From Bacillota bacterium (GTDB lineage Bacteria > Bacillota > Clostridia > Eubacteriales > Eubacteriaceae): a stretch of 63,742 nt of DNA. The position numbers and the translations under genes were made by a program. The DNA lies in the NCBI GenBank assembly GCA_018903255.1, contig JAHIQT010000104.1, positions 1 to 63,742 of the forward strand, read 5' to 3'. Positions 38,014 through 45,521 of the stretch are shown one piece after another. Positions within the stretch are counted from its first letter, which is position 1. Every line of letters starts with the position of its first letter. Below the pieces are notes generated by a model. That model was not told the DNA's origin, did not search any database, and saw nothing but the letters and a program-made list of their open reading frames with translations.

Positions 38014-39012
38014 CTATCGACTCAAATAAGGGGTCTTAGCTGGGGCTTCCCAATAAGCCAGTTTCTCCGAATCCATTCGGGCAAAGAAGAGTTGAAAGCC
38101 GGCCTGTTCCTGAACGGTTAAAACTTCTTCTACCCAACTGGCGACAATTTTGATGCCCTTTTCGCTGAGATACATGTGAACCCGACGGAAAACCAGCAGC
38201 ATTTCCATAATCGTGGTAGCACCGGTACCGTTGACAATGACCATCACTGCTTCGCCGGATTTCAGATCCAGATCTTTGACTAGCGCATCCGCCATGATTA
38301 CAGCAGTTTCGTCGGCCGTAGCCATTTTCTGGCGCCCGCCACCGCCTTCGCCATGCTGACCCATCCCGACTTCCATTTCATCTTCGCCGAGTTCGGCAAA
38401 GGAAGCGCCATTCTGGGGATGGGTAGCGGTTTTACAAGCGACCGCAATGGTCGCCATATTATCGGCAAAATCCTGGGCAAGGGCAGCGACTTCGGCCAAC
38501 GATTTGCCCTGGGCGGCAGCGGCGCCACAGATCTTGTAGAGCGGCACACAGCCAACCAGACCACGGCGGTTGGCAGCGTCAGATCGGGGCGCATTGGCAA
38601 TATCTTCCTGGGTGACCACCTTGATGACATTTAATCCCAGCTTTTCGACCTCTTTCATGGTTCGATCACCGGCTAACATATCTCCGGCATGGTTTAACAC
38701 CACAAAAAGCACACCCTTGCCTTTATCGGCTAGCTTCAAGGCTTCTACGACGGCTTTGTAACCGGGAGCCGCAAAAATATCGCCAACCACTGAAATATCG
38801 ATCATTCCTTCACCGACAAAACCTTCTAGCGCCGGTTCATGACCAGCTCCACCAATGGTGACGATGGTAACCCGATCAGCAGTGGCCAGACCCTTATTGA
38901 TGATCAGATTGTGTTCAGTCACCTCAAGAATATTGGGATTTGCCAAGGCCAGACCTTCTAATAATTCAGCCGTAATGTTATCTGGATTGTTAATAAATTT
39001 TTTCATCGTCAT
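38014..39012 (-). CDS. dhaK: Dihydroxyacetone kinase subunit DhaK-like (copy 1)
   Basis: The 332-residue substrate-binding subunit of a two-part ATP-type ketone kinase. Residues match E. coli DhaK functional positions with a shift of two: His58 in GGAGHEPALEG, Asp111 in NHAGDMLAGD, and His220 in GMGQHGEGG, the residue that binds the carbonyl covalently. The surrounding loop (GQHGEGGGG) differs from the usual GIHGEPG, so this is a divergent subgroup and the substrate could be a DHA-like ketone such as erythrulose or a diketone. ATG follows AAGGAGAA. The neighbours dhaL and lsrF suggest a phosphorylate-then-cleave route. Confidence 0.9.
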   Translation of the reverse strand: MTMKKFINNPDNITAELLEGLALANPNILEVTEHNLIINKGLATADRVTIVTIGGAGHEPALEGFVGEGMIDISVVGDIFAAPGYKAVVEALKLADKGKGVLFVVLNHAGDMLAGDRTMKEVEKLGLNVIKVVTQEDIANAPRSDAANRRGLVGCVPLYKICGAAAAQGKSLAEVAALAQDFADNMATIAVACKTATHPQNGASFAELGEDEMEVGMGQHGEGGGGRQKMATADETAVIMADALVKDLDLKSGEAVMVIVNGTGATTIMEMLLVFRRVHMYLSEKGIKIVASWVEEVLTVQEQAGFQLFFARMDSEKLAYWEAPAKTPYLSR

Positions 39013-39059
39013 TTTATGTTCTCCTTAAATTATTATTCTAAATAGATGAGTTGGAGTAA

Positions 39060-39380
39060 TTATTTCATTTCCATTAATTCAATAACCGTGCCGTCAACTT
39101 TAACAAAGGCAATATCGAGGTGTTCATCAACCGTCATCCGTTCATTTAGAACAATCGCCTGGTGATCTTTAATAAAGCTATCGATATTAGGAACCTTGTA
39201 GGCAATGTGAGTAAAATTTACCACATCTGGGTGAAATGGGGTGCCTTCTTCAAATCTGAGATACTCAAATTTGAAAGGGTTGTTGTCCGGTCCTGAGATA
39301 TGAACTTTTAATCCCTCAGCGTAAAACTCTTCCAATACCGGTTCCTTAACCGGAACACCAATGTGCATGATTTCGTACAT
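39060..39380 (-). CDS. VOC (glyoxalase-fold) family protein
   Basis: A 106-residue single-domain VOC protein: MYEIMHIGVPVKEP start, FTHIAYKVPNIDSFIKDH in the middle and AFVKVDGTVIELMEMK at the end. His and Glu residues at the ends of strands (MHIG, FTHIAY, IELME) resemble the metal ligands of glyoxalase, epimerase or isomerase VOC enzymes. It sits between dhaL and dhaK, so it probably isomerises or protects the same carbonyl substrate. The reaction is unknown. ATG follows GGGAGAA. Confidence 0.8.
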   Translation of the reverse strand: MYEIMHIGVPVKEPVLEEFYAEGLKVHISGPDNNPFKFEYLRFEEGTPFHPDVVNFTHIAYKVPNIDSFIKDHQAIVLNERMTVDEHLDIAFVKVDGTVIELMEMK

Positions 39381-39415
39381 TTTGTTCTCCCTTCAGATTA
39401 TAAATTGAGAATTTT

Positions 39416-40042
39416 TTATGCTGAATATCCTTTGGCCAGGCCTTCGTAAAAATAGGCGAAGGTAACCGAGCCAGGATCCTGATGACCTAAACAGCGCTCG
39501 CCAATATAACGGGCGCGACCATATTTTGCCAGCATTTCGGCGGTGTTGTCAGATCCAGCCCGGGCAGCCTGGGCGGCTTTTTGCAGGGTTGTTTTCATAT
39601 CGGCGGTAGAAGTACGGATTACCTCGGTGGCTGGATAGATAGCATCCATCATGGTTTTGTCGCCAACAACTGCTTTGGAGGTTATAAAGAATTCGTCATA
39701 GGCACCGAGCAGGATGCTTTTAATAAAGGCGTCAGTACTTGGGGCATTGGGATCGGCGGCCGCTGCCATACCATAAATAAAAGCTCCAAACAAGGGTCCG
39801 GCTGAACCGCCGCTAACATCTTCGAGCGCGTCGTTGAGGGATTCAAGCCCTTCTTTCAGGTTGGTTGTTTGATCCCAGCTTTCTAGTTTGTCAAACATGA
39901 CATTGGTCAGCTTTTTCATGGTTGTCCCATGATCGCCATCGCCCAGCGCGCAATCCAGATCAGTCAGAACATCAACATGAGCGGCAATTTCCCGGGCGGC
40001 AGCAAGCAGTAGATTTTTTACTTTCACTGGTTCTAGTGACAT
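39416..40042 (-). CDS. dhaL: Dihydroxyacetone kinase ATP-binding subunit DhaL
   Basis: A 208-residue helical barrel protein that binds Mg-ADP/ATP and phosphorylates the substrate held by DhaK. Asp30, Asp35 and Asp37 (TDLDCALGDGDHG) match the Mg-binding aspartates of E. coli DhaL. DVSGGSAGPLFGAFIYGMA and GERCLGHQDPGS are also conserved. No dhaM phosphotransferase gene is present, so ATP exchange rather than PTS phosphate is likely. Start chosen at ATG 40042 after GGAGGTGA; the frame is open 39 codons further upstream across the promoter. First gene of the operon, with a good promoter at 40107-40079. Confidence 0.92.
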   Translation of the reverse strand: MSLEPVKVKNLLLAAAREIAAHVDVLTDLDCALGDGDHGTTMKKLTNVMFDKLESWDQTTNLKEGLESLNDALEDVSGGSAGPLFGAFIYGMAAAADPNAPSTDAFIKSILLGAYDEFFITSKAVVGDKTMMDAIYPATEVIRTSTADMKTTLQKAAQAARAGSDNTAEMLAKYGRARYIGERCLGHQDPGSVTFAYFYEGLAKGYSA

Positions 40043-40078
40043 TAGTTCACCTCCACAATCGTTTACATCTTTGTCACC

Positions 40079-40107
40079 AGTATAACAAGTGGCAAAGGGG
40101 AAGTCAA
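40079..40107 (-). promoter_or_regulatory. Promoter of the dhaL-VOC-dhaK-lsrF operon
   Basis: Minus strand TTGACT (40107-40102), 17-bp spacer, TATACT (40084-40079). It lies inside the longest open frame of dhaL, which supports the shorter start. Confidence 0.8.
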
Positions 40108-40117
40108 ATAAAAATAG

Positions 40118-40187
40118 CATATGTTTAACATGAATAAAGAGAAATCCAATAATATACACTAAATAATGGATATACTTGACATATGTT
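40118..40187. promoter_or_regulatory. Paired CATATGTT sites in the dhaL/sorC divergent region
   Basis: The octamer CATATGTT occurs at 40118-40125 and 40180-40187, 62 bp apart, about six helical turns. The first continues as TAACATG, making a near-palindrome upstream of the dhaL -35. The second overlaps the -35 of the SorC regulator. Candidate binding sites for that regulator, allowing looping. Confidence 0.5.
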
Positions 40188-40204
40188 AGGTATTGTTATA
40201 TATT
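40176..40204 (+). promoter_or_regulatory. Promoter of the first SorC-type regulator
   Basis: TTGACA at 40176-40181, 17-bp spacer, TATATT at 40199-40204. Confidence 0.8.
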
Positions 40205-40246
40205 AGACAATAAGAAGATGACAACCAAAGAGATTGGAGTAGACAA

Positions 40247-41170
40247 ATGAAAGCAAAAGAATTGTTGCGACTGATCGAAATTTCAAAATTATATTATGAA
40301 GAAAATAAGACCCAGGCAGAAATCGCCAGGATCATGGATATTTCCAGACCTTCAGTAAGTAGTTTATTAAGCAAGGCCAGAAAGGAGGGGATTGTAAAAA
40401 TTGATATCCTCGCCTATCAAGAATCCAACATGGGATTGTCTCAGGGCTTATCTCGCCGTTTTAATCTTAAAACCTGTCAGGTGGTGGAATCGGCAGAAGC
40501 TTTCCACCAGGAGTCAGCAACGGTTTTATTAAATTATCTTGATAAAACCAGGGTTTTGGGTTTGGGATGGGGCTATAATATTAATAAAATGATTGAAGCT
40601 ATGCCTCAGAAAAATGACAACGAAACTGCCCAGGGGATTGTCTGCCCGATAATCGGCACGGCCACTGTCCCCCATCGCGGGTATCATCCCAATGAATTGG
40701 CCACCGATCTATCCCATAAAACCGGGTTTCAAGCGGAATATTTAATCAGCCCGGCCTTTCCAACCACCGAACAAGATCAGGATTTGTTCATGAACACCAA
40801 TAATTATCTTGATATTCTAGAACGATGGCGGAAAATGGATACAGCGATTATCACGGTCGGCAGTTTTCCCTTGGTACCGGATCATGGAACCGCACTGCGG
40901 TTTGGCAAGAAATTGATTCAGGAAAAAGCAGTTGGCAGTCTGCTGTCCTATTTTTTTAATCTTCAGGGTGAGCAGATTTTGGGGGATGATGATTATGCCA
41001 TCCAGATTCCCTTAAGGCTTTTGGCACGGATCAAAGATGTTATCGGTATTGTTCCGCCGGAATCCAATATTAATGCCGTTGTCAGTTGTTTGCAAAGCGG
41101 TTATATCCGACATCTGGTAATTACCGAACAGAATGCCAAGGATGTTCTTAAGCAAATTGAAAGCAATTGA
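40247..41170 (+). CDS. SorC/LsrR-family sugar-responsive transcriptional regulator (copy 1)
   Basis: A 307-residue regulator with an N-terminal helix-turn-helix (LYYEENKTQAEIARIMDISRPSVSSLLSKARKEGIV, about 15-50). The larger C-terminal phospho-sugar-binding domain contains the GLGWG phosphate loop and a later CLQSGYIRHLVITE. SorC proteins include LsrR, DeoR of Bacillus and CggR, which sense phosphorylated metabolites. Divergent from dhaL-VOC-dhaK-lsrF, it is the natural candidate to control that operon in response to the phosphorylated product. A close paralogue lies at 49236-50168. Confidence 0.92.
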   Translation: MKAKELLRLIEISKLYYEENKTQAEIARIMDISRPSVSSLLSKARKEGIVKIDILAYQESNMGLSQGLSRRFNLKTCQVVESAEAFHQESATVLLNYLDKTRVLGLGWGYNINKMIEAMPQKNDNETAQGIVCPIIGTATVPHRGYHPNELATDLSHKTGFQAEYLISPAFPTTEQDQDLFMNTNNYLDILERWRKMDTAIITVGSFPLVPDHGTALRFGKKLIQEKAVGSLLSYFFNLQGEQILGDDDYAIQIPLRLLARIKDVIGIVPPESNINAVVSCLQSGYIRHLVITEQNAKDVLKQIESN

Positions 41171-41204
41171 TACCTGATTCCAAAGTTATTGTGGTAGGTA
41201 ATAC

Positions 41205-41233
41205 TTGCATTAAGGGGGATTTATCGGTACAAT
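41205..41233 (+). promoter_or_regulatory. Candidate promoter of the DeoR-type regulator
   Basis: TTGCAT at 41205-41210, 17-bp spacer, TACAAT at 41228-41233. A second possible -10, TATAAT, sits at 41235-41240. Confidence 0.5.
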
Positions 41234-41348
41234 TTATAATCGTAGCGGTGTTCTAAATGAGTTTTGGCTAAGCCAGCGAAAAATGTCCGTGATGATCCGA
41301 GAAAAATTCAGGCCGGTTCAACAAAGGGCATTTTGTAAGGAGAAAAAA

Positions 41349-42116
41349 ATGTTGCATATTGACCGTAGAAAAGAAATTTTAAATACAATTATGGGCAAAG
41401 GTTCGGTAAAAGTCGCCAGTCTTTCAGAAAAATATGGCGTCGGTGAGGCAACCATCCGCCGGGATTTAAAATACCTGGCTGAAGAGTATGGGATTACCCT
41501 ATCCTATGGTGGCGCTTACCGGAAAGAAAAGATCAACTATCAAACGACCTCGGAAATGGATATTTATAAAAAGCGCACCCAGAATATCGAGGAGAAACGC
41601 TTCATTGCCGAAAAGGCCGCCAAACTGATTGAAAATGGTGATACGATCGCATTAAATGCGGGTAGCACCGTGGAACTGATGCTTGATTATCTTGACGATA
41701 CATCCGAGATCAATTTAATTACGCTTTCGCTTAATGTCGCTTTAAAAGCATCCGCTATCCCAGGTATCACAGTCTACATGCCGGGCGGCAAGTTGCGCAA
41801 TTTTTCCGGGGCATTTTATGGCAAAGAAGCCAATGCGTTTCTAAAGAGCTTCAATATCGACAAAGCGTTTATGGGGGTTATGGCGGTATCGATTGATAAG
41901 GGGATCACCCATGGTGCCTTTGAAGAAATCGAAATCAATCAAACGATTTATGAAATCAGCCGGAAATGTTACCTGATGGCAGATTATTCCAAGTTTGATA
42001 AGGTTTCGCTGACCAAAATGGTTGATTTGAATGTCTTTGACGGTTTTATTCTGGATGATAAGACTCCGGAGCTTTATCGGGAATACTGTAAAAGTAATAA
42101 TATTGCGGTCATTTAA
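41349..42116 (+). CDS. DeoR/GlpR-family transcriptional regulator
   Basis: A 255-residue repressor-type protein. The N-terminal winged helix (RRKEILNTIMGKGSVKVASLSEKYGVGEATIRRDLKYLAEE) fits the DeoR signature, and the C-terminal sensor domain has IALNAGSTVELMLDYL and GGKLRNFSGAFYG. Such proteins usually respond to a phosphorylated sugar or polyol, for example G3P for GlpR. Start at ATG 41349 after AAGGAG; the frame is open upstream to 41283 but that would exceed the family length. It precedes the GlpK-like kinase and methyltransferase genes and probably represses them. Confidence 0.9.
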   Translation: MLHIDRRKEILNTIMGKGSVKVASLSEKYGVGEATIRRDLKYLAEEYGITLSYGGAYRKEKINYQTTSEMDIYKKRTQNIEEKRFIAEKAAKLIENGDTIALNAGSTVELMLDYLDDTSEINLITLSLNVALKASAIPGITVYMPGGKLRNFSGAFYGKEANAFLKSFNIDKAFMGVMAVSIDKGITHGAFEEIEINQTIYEISRKCYLMADYSKFDKVSLTKMVDLNVFDGFILDDKTPELYREYCKSNNIAVI

Positions 42117-42169
42117 AAGCTAGCCGACCATGCCAGAATACAAAGACAAATTAAAAAGAAATAATAGCG

Positions 42170-42198
42170 ACGCATCGAATCTGACGATGCGTTTTTTT
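42170..42198 (+). terminator. Terminator after the DeoR-type gene
   Basis: Stem ACGCATCG / CGATGCGT, loop AATCTGA, then seven T. It separates the regulator transcript from the kinase operon. Confidence 0.9.
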
Positions 42199-42240
42199 AT
42201 GGAAATTTCTAGTGTGTCACTGATGGTAGTACTGTGATTT

Positions 42241-42268
42241 TTGACGCAAAGATAAAAAAACATATAAT
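42241..42268 (+). promoter_or_regulatory. Candidate promoter in the 570-bp gap before the kinase gene
   Basis: TTGACG at 42241-42246, 16-bp spacer, TATAAT at 42263-42268. It would drive a short transcript over 42275-42430, which holds only a 25-codon ORF. Confidence 0.45.
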
Positions 42269-42352
42269 CGGAGCAAAAACAACTGATTCGTAAAATAATG
42301 GGTATAATTATTTCGAAAACGAACGGATTGCAAAAGAGTAAAGGAATAAACA

Positions 42353-42430
42353 TTGAAAAAATACAGAAGTGAACACGAACTCATTATAAAATCACTACAA
42401 AAACGACATAAAACGATTGACAACGATTAA
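42353..42430 (+). CDS. Possible 25-residue ORF upstream of the kinase promoter
   Basis: TTG start preceded by AAAGGA, 25 codons beginning MKKYRSEHELIIKSLQKRHK. Basic and polar, not recognised. Its last codons overlap the -35 box of the kinase promoter. It could be a remnant of a lost gene. Confidence 0.2.
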   Translation: MKKYRSEHELIIKSLQKRHKTIDND

Positions 42431-42445
42431 TTATCGTGATATATT
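42417..42445 (+). promoter_or_regulatory. Promoter of the GlpK-like kinase operon
   Basis: TTGACA at 42417-42422, 17-bp spacer, TATATT at 42440-42445. Transcription would begin near 42452, leaving a 5' leader of about 235 nt. The leader has no recognised riboswitch but contains a hairpin at 42591-42626. Confidence 0.8.
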
Positions 42446-42476
42446 CTAGCTAATAGATAGTAAATCGTGATATATT
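42433..42476. promoter_or_regulatory. Repeated operator candidate at the kinase promoter
   Basis: ATCGTGATATATT occurs twice, at 42433-42445 (covering the -10 box) and at 42464-42476 (just downstream of the start site), 31 bp apart, about three helical turns. The second copy extends to ACGA and is a near-palindrome TCGTG-ATATAT-TACGA minus one pair. Likely repressor sites, probably for the adjacent DeoR-type protein. Confidence 0.6.
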
Positions 42477-42590
42477 ACGAAAATGCTGTGTTTCAGTTTT
42501 CCCTCGACGATAAAGAGCCATTCGATTACAACTGCGTGAAGTGCTTCCTCCAAATAAATCAAATGATCCGCGTGTAAATTCAAAAATTCA

Positions 42591-42626
42591 GTCTGAATTG
42601 CTATGATGGCATTTCATAAATCAGAC
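42591..42626 (+). promoter_or_regulatory. Hairpin in the kinase leader RNA
   Basis: GTCTGA / TCAGAC arms with an inner ATGA...TCAT pairing, about 60 nt before the kinase start. No T tract follows, so it is not a terminator. Confidence 0.4.
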
Positions 42627-42686
42627 AGCTAAGATAGAGCAGGCCAGGAGATTCCCATATCCAAATAATTTTAAAGGAGTAGAAAA

Positions 42687-44174
42687 ATGGAAAAGTATGT
42701 ACTCGTTATTGATGAAGGGACTACCGGTACCAGAGCTTTGATTTTCAATCAAAAACTGCAAATTGTTGCTCAAAGCTATGATGAATTCACACAGTACACA
42801 CCAGGGGAAGACAAGGTTGAGCATGATGCTTTAGAAATTTATGAAAAAAGCGTCGCAATGTGCAAAAAAGCCATTGGCGAGGCGATGATTGCGCCGGAAG
42901 AAATTGCCTCGATCGGGATTACCAATCAACGGGCAACCTGTCTGGTTTGGGATAAGAATACCGGTGAGCCCCTGTACAACGCAATCGTTTGGCAGGATAC
43001 CCGAACTGCCGCTTTTTGCCAGGAACTCAATGCTGGCGAGTGGGGAGAAAAAGCCAGAAAAACAACGGGCTGGACTTTAGCACCAGTTTATTCTTCGATG
43101 ATGCTCAACTGGTATATCAACAATGTTCCCCTTATCAAAGAAAAAATTGAAGCTGGGGAAGCGCTCTTTGGTACCATTGACACCTGGCTGATCTGGAAAT
43201 TAACCGGCGGAAAGAAACATGCGGTTAGTTACTCCAATGCCTCGGTTATGGGAAGTCTCGATTTAAAAACCGGTCAATGGTACGACGAATTCCTGACCTA
43301 TCTTGGCATCGACACAAAAATATTCCCTGAAATAATTACTGATTCAGGAGACTATGGGATCACGCTAAAAGATATTCTCGGCGCAGAAATTCCGATTAAT
43401 GGCGTTATTGCAGATCAACATGCCGCCTTATTTGCCCAGGGTTGCCGAACCGCCGGAACCGGTAAGATTACCAATGGCACCGGCTCCTTCTTAGATATTA
43501 ATGTCGGTACAGAATGTGTTATTTCGGATCAGGGACTTAACACGGTTATTGCCTGGAAACTTGGTGACACAATGACCTATGCCCTGGAGGGCTATGAGTC
43601 GGTTACCGGTTCAGCAGTACAATGGCTCAGAGACGGTCTGGAAGTGATAACCGAGTCCAGCGAAACTGAAGCATTGGCACGATCAGTCGAAGACGCCAAT
43701 GGTGTATACTTTGTCCCAGCTCTTGCCGGTTTAAGTGCCCCATATCATGATCCCTATGCTCGCGGTACGATTTTCGGGATTACCAGAGGGACAAAAAAAG
43801 CCCATCTGGTTAGAGCAACATTAGAAGGAATTGCTTTTCGGCTCAAAGATATTATGGATGTTGTCGGCAACGAAGCAGGGATTAAAATGAAAACCATTCG
43901 GATCGACGGTGGCGCCTCCAAAAATAATCTACTGGCTCAAATGATGGCTGATATGATGGATGTTCAGGTAGATCGTCCTTTCTCGGTTGAAGCGACCAGC
44001 TTAGGTGCGGCTGAAATGGCCGGTCTTTATATCGGGTTATGGAACGAAGCCGATTTTGATGCAGCACTGACCATCGATGCCAGTTTTATTCCCGAAATAT
44101 CACAAGAAAAGCGCACGAAAGCCTACAAAGGCTGGCAAGAAGCGATCAAACGTTCAATGAACTGGAATGTTTGA
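42687..44174 (+). CDS. FGGY-family carbohydrate kinase, GlpK-like with altered substrate pocket
   Basis: A 495-residue ASKHA-fold kinase whose overall sequence resembles glycerol kinase (VIDEGTTGTRALIF, GITNQRA, NAIVWQDTRTA, IDTWLIWKLTGG, TNGTGSF, DGGASKNNLLAQMMAD). By eye alignment, of the five E. coli glycerol contacts Arg83, Asp245 and Gln246 are kept (Arg82, Asp243, Gln244). Glu84 is replaced by Ala83 (NQRAT for NQRET) and Tyr135 by Val134 (LAPVYS for LDPYFS). The pocket should be larger and less polar, so a substituted glycerol or other polyol is plausible. No glpF or glpD is nearby. ATG follows AAAGGAG. Annotating this as plain glpK would be risky. Confidence 0.88.
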   Translation: MEKYVLVIDEGTTGTRALIFNQKLQIVAQSYDEFTQYTPGEDKVEHDALEIYEKSVAMCKKAIGEAMIAPEEIASIGITNQRATCLVWDKNTGEPLYNAIVWQDTRTAAFCQELNAGEWGEKARKTTGWTLAPVYSSMMLNWYINNVPLIKEKIEAGEALFGTIDTWLIWKLTGGKKHAVSYSNASVMGSLDLKTGQWYDEFLTYLGIDTKIFPEIITDSGDYGITLKDILGAEIPINGVIADQHAALFAQGCRTAGTGKITNGTGSFLDINVGTECVISDQGLNTVIAWKLGDTMTYALEGYESVTGSAVQWLRDGLEVITESSETEALARSVEDANGVYFVPALAGLSAPYHDPYARGTIFGITRGTKKAHLVRATLEGIAFRLKDIMDVVGNEAGIKMKTIRIDGGASKNNLLAQMMADMMDVQVDRPFSVEATSLGAAEMAGLYIGLWNEADFDAALTIDASFIPEISQEKRTKAYKGWQEAIKRSMNWNV

Positions 44175-44347
44175 TTTAAAGTCAATCGCTAAATGAATCA
44201 ATGCTGAGATGCGCAAAATAAAACAATTGTATGGCGATTATCAATTTCTCGGTTGATGAGATTGAACGTTTCAAGAAAATTAATCATTTTAATGACCGGC
44301 TGATCCTTGCTTCATTTGAATGAAATGATTGATACAAGGAGGAAAAA

Positions 44348-45499
44348 ATGAATTCACGAGAAAGAGTTATGACTGCAGCCAATCACCGGGAACCCGATCG
44401 GGTACCGGTGGATATGGTGTTAACCATCGATGTGTATCGGGATATGAAAAAGGTGCTAAATATGGAGCACCTGCCTGAATCTCCAAGAATGGGGCGGTGG
44501 ACAGAAGTACAGATGCCCATCGAAATGATAAAAAAATTAGGAATAGACATGTATTATATTTCTCCGCGATCAGGCGTTTCGATTCATACCAAAAGTTTTG
44601 ATGATGGCAGCTTTATTGACGAGTGGGGATGTTACTGGAAAAAAACCGCCATTGACGGCGGCCACTTCTATTTCGAACTGGTCAATCCGCCACTGGAAAA
44701 TGCCACGATAGCAGATCTGGACAGCTATGACTGGCCAGATCCGGAAGACCCCAAACGTTATGCTGGTCTCAAGGAAGAAATGAAAGAGGTGCGTGAAACC
44801 ACCGATTTGGCAATTCTAGCAAAATTTGCCGGAGCAGTTTTTGAACTGGCCACCTATATGAGAGGTCACGAACGGTGGTATCGCGATATTATCAACAACC
44901 AGGAATTTGCCCATGCCTTAATGGATAGAATCTGTCAGATTCAGAAGCGCACCAATGAGGTGATTATGGCTGAGGTGGGAGAATATGTTGACATCCTCAG
45001 GCTCAGCGGTGAAGATCTGGGGATGCAAGATCGGCCGCTGATTTCGCCTAAAACATTTAAGAAAGTCGTTAAGCCCCATTTGCAGGAGCTTTGGGAACAT
45101 GCTAAAAAGACCCTGCATCAGTATAATCCTGAAGCCAAAATCATGTTGCATACCTGTGGAGCGGTACGTCCCTTTATTCCGGATTTGATTGAAAGCGGAG
45201 TCGACATCCTGGATCCGGTGCAGCCAGGCGCCAAGGACATGAATCGCTTTGAATTAAAAGCAGCCTTTGGTGATGCGATCGTTTTTCATGGCAATATTGA
45301 CATTCAGAAGATTCTTCCTTTTGGTAGCAAAGAAGATATTACCAATGAGGTGCGCGAGGCAATCAAAGCACTAGCTCCCGGTGGTGGATTCTTGTTGGCA
45401 CCGGCACATAATGTCCAGGGCGATGTGAGTGCCGAAAAATTAGTGCACATGGTTAATTGTGTCCATGAATTTGGAAATTATCCGATCCAATTGGACTAA
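44348..45499 (+). CDS. UroD-fold corrinoid-dependent methyltransferase
   Basis: A 383-residue uroporphyrinogen-decarboxylase-superfamily protein of the kind that moves methyl groups to or from corrinoid proteins. This superfamily includes MtaA/MtbA and, as I recall, methyltransferase I of acetogen O-demethylases. The Zn site appears as His268 and Cys270 in LHTCG, with His354 in APAHN as a probable third ligand, where MtaA has Cys. MNSRERVMTAANHREPDRVPVD at the start is the usual UroD N-terminus. The corrinoid-protein gene starts 22 bp after its stop. A role as substrate-specific demethylase is favoured because the partner is adjacent. ATG follows AAGGAGG. Confidence 0.88.
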   Translation: MNSRERVMTAANHREPDRVPVDMVLTIDVYRDMKKVLNMEHLPESPRMGRWTEVQMPIEMIKKLGIDMYYISPRSGVSIHTKSFDDGSFIDEWGCYWKKTAIDGGHFYFELVNPPLENATIADLDSYDWPDPEDPKRYAGLKEEMKEVRETTDLAILAKFAGAVFELATYMRGHERWYRDIINNQEFAHALMDRICQIQKRTNEVIMAEVGEYVDILRLSGEDLGMQDRPLISPKTFKKVVKPHLQELWEHAKKTLHQYNPEAKIMLHTCGAVRPFIPDLIESGVDILDPVQPGAKDMNRFELKAAFGDAIVFHGNIDIQKILPFGSKEDITNEVREAIKALAPGGGFLLAPAHNVQGDVSAEKLVHMVNCVHEFGNYPIQLD

Positions 45500-45521
45500 A
45501 TTAAATGACGGGAGAATAGAA

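Noticed and set aside
39416-40159. Longer dhaL beginning at 40159
   Set aside because: The extension would cover the promoter and is hydrophobic and unlike DhaL; ATG 40042 has GGAGGTGA.
42640-42665. Possible B12-box (cobalamin riboswitch) ahead of the kinase and corrinoid genes
   Set aside because: GCCAGGAGATTCCC resembles half of the B12 box, but the second half and the other conserved cobalamin-riboswitch elements are not found in the leader.
45459-45521. Corrinoid-protein start inside the methyltransferase gene
   Set aside because: The frame is open there, but ATG 45522 has the ribosome site GGGAG and gives the normal family length.
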